DNA of 5,045 nt from Dehalococcoidales bacterium (lineage in GTDB: Bacteria; Chloroflexota; Dehalococcoidia; Dehalococcoidales; UBA5760). The stretch is from the NCBI GenBank assembly GCA_028717305.1, contig JAQUOC010000094.1:1-5045 (forward strand), given 5' to 3'. Position 1 is the stretch's first letter. Each line of letters opens with the position of its first letter. Below the pieces are notes generated by a model. That model was not told where the DNA came from, did not search any database, and worked only from the letters and a program-made list of their open reading frames with translations. The position numbers and the translations under genes are program-made. Below, in pieces: positions 1-5,045 of this stretch.

Positions 1-32
1 AATATAAACGCTATCTTTTTGTAATTTTGCAT
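1..32 (-). CDS. Possible start of a further gene (10 codons visible)
   Basis: An ATG at 32 opens ten codons, M-Q-N-Y-K-K-I-A-F-I, that run off the window edge. Two Lys followed by hydrophobic residues resemble the start of a signal peptide or membrane anchor, in keeping with the neighbours. It lies 35 bases beyond the stop of the previous gene in the same direction. No Shine-Dalgarno sequence is visible, but the two preceding genes also lack one. Ten codons are too few to be sure. Confidence 0.3.
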   Translation of the reverse strand, partial: MQNYKKIAFI

Positions 33-67
33 TGAGATAATTATTTTTTATGTTGCTTGCGACCTTT

Positions 68-598
68 TTAAAGTTTGTTAATATAAGCTGCAATGAATTC
101 CATTTTGCCGCGGATGTTTTCCGAGCTACTGACAAGTATCTTCTGTCCGATTTCAAGATGACTTAAGCCTTCCAGCCCCCCATACTTAATCTGCTGTCCC
201 TTCTCAAAAGTGATAGTCTGGCCGGTGAATTTGATTGTAAGCTCTCTGACCTTCTGGTCTTCAAAGTTTTCACCGGAACCCGTTACCGTGACAGCATTTT
301 CTCCAATCGAGACAACCTCTCCCTTGGTATCGAAGACAGCGGCTGGTATGGAAGAACCCGGCGGGCGAACTGGATTATTCACTGCTTCCGGGTTTACCTC
401 CGCCAGGGTTTTGCCTTGTTCTATCTCGCCCACGTTGCCAGCTTTCATGGTTTCAGGAATAGATGGCTGAACGGCAATTTCTTCCTCTTTCTGCTCCTCC
501 GTTTGTGGCGAATACCAGGCAAAATACAGAACCAGGACCACTCCTATGATTACTGCCGCGATGATTATTGGAACTATTTTGTTGGATTTGTCGGTCAT
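68..598 (-). CDS. Single-pass membrane-anchored protein with small C-terminal beta domain
   Basis: 176 aa protein that I do not recognise as a named family. Residues 1-7 are charged, 8-29 form one transmembrane segment (I-V-P-I-I-I-A-A-V-I-I), and 33-41 are Glu-rich. Residues 42-88 look disordered and Pro/Asn-rich (E-V-N-P-E-A-V-N-N-P-V-R-P-P-G). About 89-176 is a compact beta domain: G-E-V-V-S-I-G-E-N-A-V-T-V-T, then L-T-I-K-F-T-G-Q-T-I-T-F, then L-E-I-G-Q-K-I-L-V-S-S. This outline resembles small OB-like or DUF5666-like domains that begin with a G-x-V-x-x-I strand, a comparison by eye only. The short N terminus followed by a long charged linker suggests the beta domain is held outside the membrane. 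No Shine-Dalgarno sequence precedes the ATG; with the previous stop only six bases away, translational coupling to the repeat protein is likely, and the two proteins may act together. Confidence 0.8.
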   Translation of the reverse strand: MTDKSNKIVPIIIAAVIIGVVLVLYFAWYSPQTEEQKEEEIAVQPSIPETMKAGNVGEIEQGKTLAEVNPEAVNNPVRPPGSSIPAAVFDTKGEVVSIGENAVTVTGSGENFEDQKVRELTIKFTGQTITFEKGQQIKYGGLEGLSHLEIGQKILVSSSENIRGKMEFIAAYINKL

Positions 599-604
599 AT
601 GTTT

Positions 605-1855
605 TTAAAAACTTGCAAAAACGCTCGCTACTTTAGTAAAGAGATTGGCAAAAAGATTATTTAGCCAGCTTATCGGCGGCACTTCTCTGTATTCGGGGAG
701 AGGGAACCTAATCTCGATAGTATCTGTCGTAGAGCATTCGTAATTACTGGTATCCGCTATAACCAGCGTTATATCTTGCTGTCTTTGTCCCGGCGGCGGG
801 GCGGAAAATCCGACTTTAATTTCACAATCAGAGGTAGTATATCCTTCAAGCAGTTCAGCTATATCAGGCAAGACCCAGGAACAACTGACAAGACCATCGT
901 AAGTAGTGGAATTGTTAGTCAGCGTAATAACTACTTCCTCGTCTATTTCCATTCCAACACAACTAGCCCCGTCGCAGAGGAAATCGGCATAAGGATAGCA
1001 ATAATTGTAAGTCGTAAAGCTACTGCTCACCCAACCAGACCACTCACCGCCTGTATCTCTCGCTCTAACTTGACCGTAGTAAGTGCCGCCGCCAAAATCA
1101 ATATTGTCATATGGCGCTATATTGCAACAATAAGTACACGCCGGAGCCCAGGAAGTACTGGAGGTATTAAGAGCCTCATAAGATGCCAATGGATCACCGG
1201 GGCCCGTACAATCTGAGTTGCTACAGAGCTTTATTTGATAGTCATAAGGCAGCTCAGCGTCGGTTTCCCAGGAAAAGGTGGGTATTCTTGATTGAGAGCA
1301 GGGAGCAGGGAATTCGTTGGTAAGGTTGGTAATGCTGGGGGCGAAAGAGAAAGAAGTCATGACACCGTAATCACCTTCCTTAAAATTCAGCCAGCCGATG
1401 ACCTCTTCTTTCCAGGCATAGCCTGAAAACTCGCCAGTGGTAAAATCAATGGAAACTCCGTAGTCCGGGTCTGTCCCTATCATACTGAGCCAGCCGTCCC
1501 AATCATCGCCATAATTCAATGCTCTTGCCCATCCGGAAACCTCACCAGTTTCTGAATCAACTTTTGCAGAATACTGCGGATCTTCGGGGTACCCACTGGC
1601 GGGAGCGAAATCTATCCAACCGATATTGTCCGACCAGGCTTTACCGATGAAAGTTCCGTCTTCGTTTATATGAACTCCATAATCTATGGAGCCACAGGTT
1701 TCTTCGCTTGTACAGTTAAAACTCACCCAACCGATATTGTCCGACCAAGCCCAACCCCAGACATTATCATCTGAACTGGCTTTAACTCCTCCGATAAAAA
1801 ATAAATTAGAAATCGCGAGTAAAGCTATTGTAAATATAAGGTATTTTCTACCCAT
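605..1855 (-). CDS. Secreted WSDNIGW-repeat protein with Fn3/Ig-like domains
   Basis: 416 aa exported protein of unknown function. Residues 1-26 are a Sec signal peptide: G-R-K, a hydrophobic core, then V-K-A with predicted cleavage after Ala26. Residues 33-165 hold four units of about 37 residues, G-x-A-W-S-D-N-I-G-W-I-x-F alternating with Y-G-V-x-I-D-x-x-T-G-E-F-S-G; the first two units (W37, W74) are the most alike, the third (W109) and fourth (W148) are diverged. About 173-285 looks like a fibronectin III-type fold (Y-Y-G-Q-V-R-A-R-D-T-G-G-E-W-S-G-W near the end), and about 286-384 another Ig/PKD-like beta domain. Fourteen Cys (48, 54, 186, 211, 216, 240, 243, 244, 286, 294, 299, 325, 344, 374) suggest disulfides outside the cell. 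The C terminus (395-416) is amphipathic with W-L-N-N-L-F and F-T-K-V. Similar repeat-plus-Fn3 proteins are familiar from Patescibacteria (from memory). Its ATG has no Shine-Dalgarno sequence but sits at the predicted transcription start. The next gene begins six bases after its stop. Surface adhesion or envelope structure is a guess. Confidence 0.85.
   Translation of the reverse strand: MGRKYLIFTIALLAISNLFFIGGVKASSDDNVWGWAWSDNIGWVSFNCTSEETCGSIDYGVHINEDGTFIGKAWSDNIGWIDFAPASGYPEDPQYSAKVDSETGEVSGWARALNYGDDWDGWLSMIGTDPDYGVSIDFTTGEFSGYAWKEEVIGWLNFKEGDYGVMTSFSFAPSITNLTNEFPAPCSQSRIPTFSWETDAELPYDYQIKLCSNSDCTGPGDPLASYEALNTSSTSWAPACTYCCNIAPYDNIDFGGGTYYGQVRARDTGGEWSGWVSSSFTTYNYCYPYADFLCDGASCVGMEIDEEVVITLTNNSTTYDGLVSCSWVLPDIAELLEGYTTSDCEIKVGFSAPPPGQRQQDITLVIADTSNYECSTTDTIEIRFPLPEYREVPPISWLNNLFANLFTKVASVFASF
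1391..1759 (-). repeat. Four tandem WSDNIGW-like coding repeats
   Basis: Residues 33-155 of the secreted protein repeat with a period of 36-39 residues. Two units share an identical 21-base block encoding W-S-D-N-I-G-W, at 1616-1636 and 1727-1747, exactly 111 bases (37 codons) apart. The other two units keep the G-W/Y-A-W/R and G-W-L pattern but have diverged (Y-G-D-D-W-D-G-W-L and K-E-E-V-I-G-W-L). The frame is preserved throughout, so this is a protein repeat rather than non-coding satellite DNA. Confidence 0.8.
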
Positions 1856-1861
1856 TAGTGG

Positions 1862-1889
1862 ATTCTATCAATGGAGGAAAATAAGTCAA
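1862..1889 (-). promoter_or_regulatory. Sigma70-type promoter with extended -10, leaderless arrangement
   Basis: On the minus strand the -35 box TTGACT (1884-1889; 5 of 6 to consensus) is followed by a 16-base spacer and the -10 box TAGAAT (1862-1867; 5 of 6). A TG one base upstream of the -10 makes it an extended -10 element. The six bases CCACTA then lead directly to the ATG at 1855, so the expected start of transcription falls on or beside the A of the start codon. This fits the absence of any Shine-Dalgarno sequence before that gene and would drive both it and the small membrane protein behind it. Confidence 0.6.
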
Positions 1890-1903
1890 CTGTGGAAAAC
1901 TGT
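1888..1903 (-). repeat. Direct repeat of ACAGTT upstream of and overlapping the -35 box
   Basis: ACAGTT occurs twice on the minus strand (1898-1903 and 1888-1893), separated by TTCC, so the copies are ten bases or one helical turn apart. The second copy overlaps the first two bases of the -35 box. Such an arrangement can be a binding site for a regulator on one face of the helix, but two six-base copies may also be chance. Confidence 0.3.
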
Positions 1904-1917
1904 TACGTTAAGAAAAT

Positions 1918-4380
1918 TCAATGATAAATATGAAATAGTCCTACCGTGGTACAGAGCCAGGCATTGCCATTAATATCCATGTCCATTCCTTTAGGGTCGC
2001 GACCGGCTTTCATTTCGAGGAATCTGGAGATACTGCCATTGTTGTCTATGAAGTAGATCGTCTCACAAAAACGATCACCATCTTTCTGGCAGGTAGAAAC
2101 GATAACTTCATTCTTCGGACCGACGGCGATGTCGAACATGCCTCCAATACGGCTCGAATCGAAAGTCCCTACGAGCGTCAAATTGCTTCCATCGGCTTTA
2201 GCTCGGTAGACACGCTGATAGCAAGGTCCCTGTCCCTTGGAACCCACGGCGGTTACAATAAATGCCAAGCGTCCGTCATCACCTACATCAATTCGTGAGT
2301 CGGTGAGCTGGTAGGCGTTGTCGTGAAAGGCAAGGTCAAAGCTTACCGGTAGCATGGTGACCTTGCCATTGGTATCCATTTTCCAAAGTTGCGTCGATTC
2401 AAAGGGATTCACGGTGATACAGTAACAGGAACCGTCAGGCCCAATGGCAATTTTTGTAGTTCCGTCGATATAGCTACTGATCGGGAAAACGGGAGATGAT
2501 GAGGTCAGCGAGCCATCCTTCTCAAGTCGATAGAATTTGTCATCGGCATAAAAGCAGAGGCGGTTTTCTCGATCAACGTCTGCTGAAGATATATTGTCGA
2601 AGGTAAATTGCGTTAGTTCCATTTTAGTACCGTCAGGATAAACACGGATAAAATGTGATTTGATTACCCCAGGCAGAGAGGGAGTAGCAAAATATACAGA
2701 TCCATCACGGCTGGCAGCCACTGCCTCGCTGTTAACTGCATTTACCGCCACAGGAATACCTGTCCCATTTTTCAGGTTATAGCTTACGATAATGTCCGAG
2801 CCTCGAGGAAGAAAAAGCAATTCTTCGGGAGAGAGCATCAGAAAATCACTCACTCCTGTTGGAACGCTTAGCTTAACACTAGAAAATCTCCCGGTTTCCA
2901 CGTCAAAAAGCCTGATGCCGGAGAATATATCTTTGACATATATCCTGTTGTCTGGAGCAATTTCACACCATGCCGGTTCGTTTTGCAGATCATCGGCTAA
3001 GATTGTGAGTTGACCATCCGGTTTAACCAGGACAAACAACTTGGGGCCGGTAACGTAAATATCTCCATTGTCGGTAATATCGATATCTGTCGGGGATGAT
3101 TCGAACGGAAGATGGGCTATGGTCTCCGCCGGGCTACCATTACCATTGAAACGAAATAGAATGTTGCTATGGGTGGCAGCGTAGATCTTCCCTGCTTTGT
3201 CCGTAGCCAGTGCGCTGGCACCTTCGCCAGTGGGAATAGTCCCTAATAACTCCGTAGCGCCGTTATCGGGGTGAAATGCGAAAATACGGTCATTTTTACA
3301 ATAACAGACACGACCGTCAGGTAGAGCAGCAACGCCGGTCATAATTCCGCGTGAAGCAACAAGAGTCCGCACCGTACCATGGGACAACAAAGAAATATTC
3401 TCGTTGTAGCTACTTAGAGCTACGTCTCCATTAGGTAACAATGCAAGCTGGGCGCAGAGCCCGAAAGCGGTCGGTAGAACCTGCCGGGCGTTATAGCCGT
3501 CCGCCAGGTAGTATATGCCCAGTATATCATTCAAGATATCCAGTTCATCGGACTGACCTGGTTGGCCAGAGGGATCAGGCTCTACTCTTTCACTCGGAGA
3601 TGGCGTTGATGTTTCATCATTTGGTTCAGATGAAGGTTGGCTATCCGGGAAGCGAAGCCGGCTCATATCAACACGAATGACCTCGGTATCGATAGGGTTA
3701 CCGATATCCTCTCGCAGAAGGGTTAGCTGCACCTTGCTGCCGATTTTACCCCTGATTCTAAGGGCTAACTCGCCTTCCCTCATCTGCGAATAACTGACCC
3801 CATCCACAGCGGTGATGATATCTCCAGACTTGATTCCGGCTTCAGCCGCTGGTGAGTTTTCTGCCAGCTTCTCTACTACCGCACCCTCATCGTTGAATTT
3901 GATATTAATCCCGATGCCACCGCTACTGAGCTCAATGATTTTTGCCCAGTCCTCGTTATCCACTGTTATCGTGAGAGAGAGAATTTTCCCATCGCGCACC
4001 AGATACTCACATCCGGCGTTTACTTCGCTTAGTCCCATGATTCGCAAATCATCACCGGTTTCGCGCAATGTACAGGATACCTTATCGCCGTCAACCTCGT
4101 AATCGCTGGTAACCGTATTATGATGCTTCCAGGCAGCCGATGCTTTGAGATTCTCCTCGTACCGGGCTTTGCCTTCTATCCTGGTACCGGAAGGGTTCTG
4201 AATAAAGGTAAAGTCATCTGCTAGCAGGCTGAGGTACTTCTCTATATCATCGCTATTGGAAGCTTCAATAACTGCTTTAACAATATCTACCGGATTTGTC
4301 ATCGCCGGGGTTTCATCCGCTCTGGTACAGCCTCCCAATAGAGCGACCGTTATCAACAGCACGATTAAGACCTTTTTCAT
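1918..4380 (-). CDS. Lipoprotein with NTF2-like, PDZ and double beta-propeller domains
   Basis: Predicted 820 aa exported lipoprotein. The N terminus is Lys-Lys, then a hydrophobic run, then the lipobox L-G-G-C with Cys18 as lipidation site. Domains in order: about 27-148 NTF2/SnoaL-like (helix with D-I-V-K-A-V-I-E-A, D-D-F-T-F, G-K-A-R-Y); about 152-235 PDZ (G-I-G-I-N-I carboxylate loop, S-P-A-A-E-A-G-I, G-D-I-I-T-A-V-D-G); about 244-280 a Ser/Pro/Glu/Asp-rich linker; about 283-818 beta-propeller repeats. Twelve strand-turn-strand motifs of the type hydrophobic-x-D/G-x-x-G-x-I/V-Y centre near residues 318, 356, 397, 439, 478, 519, 560, 606, 650, 703, 757 and 805, NHL/SMP-30-like in spacing. 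No protease or hydrolase catalytic motif is seen, so the PDZ is not part of an HtrA or S41 enzyme here. A GTG at 4389 is in frame, but the ATG at 4380 has the better ribosome site and gives a clean signal peptide. Role unknown: a binding or sensing scaffold on the outer side of the membrane is the inference. Confidence 0.85.
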   Translation of the reverse strand: MKKVLIVLLITVALLGGCTRADETPAMTNPVDIVKAVIEASNSDDIEKYLSLLADDFTFIQNPSGTRIEGKARYEENLKASAAWKHHNTVTSDYEVDGDKVSCTLRETGDDLRIMGLSEVNAGCEYLVRDGKILSLTITVDNEDWAKIIELSSGGIGINIKFNDEGAVVEKLAENSPAAEAGIKSGDIITAVDGVSYSQMREGELALRIRGKIGSKVQLTLLREDIGNPIDTEVIRVDMSRLRFPDSQPSSEPNDETSTPSPSERVEPDPSGQPGQSDELDILNDILGIYYLADGYNARQVLPTAFGLCAQLALLPNGDVALSSYNENISLLSHGTVRTLVASRGIMTGVAALPDGRVCYCKNDRIFAFHPDNGATELLGTIPTGEGASALATDKAGKIYAATHSNILFRFNGNGSPAETIAHLPFESSPTDIDITDNGDIYVTGPKLFVLVKPDGQLTILADDLQNEPAWCEIAPDNRIYVKDIFSGIRLFDVETGRFSSVKLSVPTGVSDFLMLSPEELLFLPRGSDIIVSYNLKNGTGIPVAVNAVNSEAVAASRDGSVYFATPSLPGVIKSHFIRVYPDGTKMELTQFTFDNISSADVDRENRLCFYADDKFYRLEKDGSLTSSSPVFPISSYIDGTTKIAIGPDGSCYCITVNPFESTQLWKMDTNGKVTMLPVSFDLAFHDNAYQLTDSRIDVGDDGRLAFIVTAVGSKGQGPCYQRVYRAKADGSNLTLVGTFDSSRIGGMFDIAVGPKNEVIVSTCQKDGDRFCETIYFIDNNGSISRFLEMKAGRDPKGMDMDINGNAWLCTTVGLFHIYH

Positions 4381-4385
4381 CGTTT

Positions 4386-4391
4386 CCACCT
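4386..4391 (-). promoter_or_regulatory. Shine-Dalgarno site that selects the ATG at 4380
   Basis: The minus strand reads AGGTGG, a five-base spacer AAACG, then ATG. This is good spacing and complementarity to the 16S tail. The alternative in-frame GTG at 4389 lies inside this site and has only AAGG ending three bases before it, which is too close. The site therefore supports the shorter 820 aa lipoprotein. Confidence 0.7.
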
Positions 4392-4450
4392 ACCTTATGA
4401 CCCTGAAGGCAATTTAGGTTTCAGTACTGTATTCTTTTTCTTTCTTTGTT
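4392..4450. other. Intergenic gap between GH17 gene and lipoprotein gene
   Basis: Read on the minus strand, the gap starts with a purine run (AAAGAAAGAAAAAGAA), then an eight-base palindrome CAGTACTG (4422-4429), then GCCTT...AAGGT around 4393-4410, a stem of only four or five pairs. There is no GC-rich hairpin followed by T residues and no convincing -35/-10 pair, so read-through from the GH17 gene into the lipoprotein gene is possible. Confidence 0.4.
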
Positions 4451-5045
4451 TTATTCGGGCGTGCGCGTTACTGATATTTGGGCAATAGTTGCTTCATAAA
4501 GTCCGGCGGGCAGAGTATTTGCGCCTTTCATTAAGGGTGGCTGGTATTCGTTGGGAAACAGAAAAGCGGCTATTTCAGTAGCCAATGAGTCAACTCCGCC
4601 GGTGGTAATATCACAGCTCCAGCTCCCGTCAGGCAGGATATCAGTTAGGGGGTCAGACCAGTAGGGTTTTGTATACCATAAGCCTTGAACTTTAATAAAC
4701 ACCGCTACCTTGTGCTTGTCAGATTCGATATGCCAGACTTGCCCCTTGAGAGTTTCGGCGCTATCGTACCGCGGCACATAAGTGAACTCGATGGCAGGCT
4801 CTCCGGGACCTCCGGGAATTATGGATTCACTCCAGTTGTCCGGTATGGTTTTACCGTTGAAAACATCTTTCATGCCAGGTTTCATGTTCCCGTCTTTGTC
4901 CCAGATGCCCCAGTTAGGTCCCCAGGAATCTTCTGATTTCCACGGCTCGTCAAAGGCTTCAAAGTAAAAGTAATCTACCCTGTTGTCCCTTGCCCAGGAA
5001 ACGAAGTTGAGAAAGTAGAAACTGGCGTTTTCCGGAGACGGAATG
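4451..5045 (-). CDS. Glycoside hydrolase family 17-like protein with C-terminal beta-rich module (partial, 5' end outside window)
   Basis: Partial gene: the frame stays open from the window edge (first full codon at 5044) to the TAA at 4451, giving 197 visible residues. Visible residues 9-36 run through F-Y-F-L-N-F, W-A and Y-F-Y-F, ending in F-E-A-F-D-E-P-W-K (28-36), then N-W-G-I-W-D. This matches the last beta strand of bacterial and fungal GH17 beta-1,3-glucanases and related glucosyltransferases (plant counterpart F-D-E-N-Q-K). The catalytic nucleophile, normally in an E-T-G-W-P motif just before this, would lie beyond the window. Residues from about 84 to 197 form a second, beta-rich module with V-A-V-F-I-K-V, W-Y-T-K-P, D-G-S-W and D-I-T-T-G-G, a pattern I associate with domains attached to carbohydrate-active enzymes. 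Linear or branched beta-1,3-glucan is the likely substrate class (inference). An ATG at 4885 would give 144 aa but discards the conserved GH17 strand, so it is not the start. Export cannot be judged without the N terminus. Confidence 0.8.
   Translation of the reverse strand, partial: IPSPENASFYFLNFVSWARDNRVDYFYFEAFDEPWKSEDSWGPNWGIWDKDGNMKPGMKDVFNGKTIPDNWSESIIPGGPGEPAIEFTYVPRYDSAETLKGQVWHIESDKHKVAVFIKVQGLWYTKPYWSDPLTDILPDGSWSCDITTGGVDSLATEIAAFLFPNEYQPPLMKGANTLPAGLYEATIAQISVTRTPE

Noticed and set aside
1873..1877. GGAGG on the plus strand, looking like a ribosome site
   Set aside because: No supported plus-strand gene starts downstream, and on the coding strand it is simply part of the promoter spacer (CCTCC).
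210..1973. Plus-strand open frames opposite the repeat protein and small membrane protein (for example 210-470, 776-1216, 1686-1973)
   Set aside because: They lie antisense to well-supported genes, have no recognisable domain or signal, and their composition is that of a reverse-complement shadow.
3670..3935. HtrA- or S41-type protease suggested by the PDZ domain
   Set aside because: No Ser/His/Asp or Ser/Lys catalytic motif is visible on either side; the flanks are an NTF2-like domain and a low-complexity linker plus propeller.
4387..4389. GTG as start of the propeller lipoprotein
   Set aside because: The only upstream Shine-Dalgarno match is too close; the ATG three codons later has AGGTGG at five bases and gives a standard lipoprotein signal.
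4393..4429. Terminator or operator in the GH17-lipoprotein gap (CAGTACTG palindrome, CCTT/AAGG stem)
   Set aside because: The palindrome has no symmetric flanks, the stem has only four or five pairs, and no T-run follows on the minus strand.
4883..4885. ATG as start of the C-terminal GH17 fragment
   Set aside because: The frame is open to the window edge and the upstream 53 codons contain conserved GH17 residues.
2792..4967. Plus-strand open frames opposite the lipoprotein and GH17 genes (2792-3013, 3441-3680, 3812-4102, 4685-4936, 4782-4967)
   Set aside because: Each is short, antisense to a gene with clear domains, and shows no plausible protein features.

Overview
All credible genes in this 5 kb window lie on the minus strand, so transcription runs from the high coordinates to the low ones. 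Codon usage is bacterial with moderate GC. Every complete gene product carries an export signal or membrane anchor, so this is a cell-envelope or secreted-protein locus. The organism cannot be named from the sequence. The WSDNIGW-type repeats followed by an Fn3-like, Cys-bearing domain (605-1855) and the tail-anchored small protein next to it recall Patescibacteria (Parcubacteria-like) proteins. The lipoprotein and the GH17 enzyme upstream are more like those of sediment Chloroflexota and other free-living bacteria. An uncultured environmental bacterium is the safest reading.

Layout in order of transcription. (1) 5045-4451: C-terminal part of a glycoside hydrolase family 17-like protein that runs off the window edge, followed in the same chain by a C-terminal beta-rich accessory module. 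(2) After a 60-70 bp purine-rich gap, 4380-1918: a large lipoprotein of 820 aa with an NTF2-like domain, a PDZ domain, a Ser/Pro/Glu linker and about twelve beta-propeller repeats, probably two six-bladed propellers. It has a good Shine-Dalgarno sequence. (3) A 62 bp gap carrying a near-consensus sigma70 promoter placed so that transcription would begin at the A of the next ATG. (4) 1855-605: a secreted repeat protein with a signal peptide, four WSDNIGW-like repeats, Fn3/Ig-like domains with many Cys, and an amphipathic C-terminal tail. (5) Six bases later, 598-68: a 176 aa protein with a single N-terminal membrane anchor and a small beta domain. (6) 67-1: AT-rich DNA with a possible start of another gene at 32.

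Working picture: the last two genes form a tight two-gene unit driven by the 1862-1889 promoter, probably with a leaderless mRNA, and encode a surface protein and a membrane-anchored partner of unknown role. The upstream pair (glucanase-like enzyme and propeller lipoprotein) may be a separate transcription unit. No RNA gene, mobile element, CRISPR array or convincing terminator was seen, and no stretch longer than 70 bp lacks a gene.
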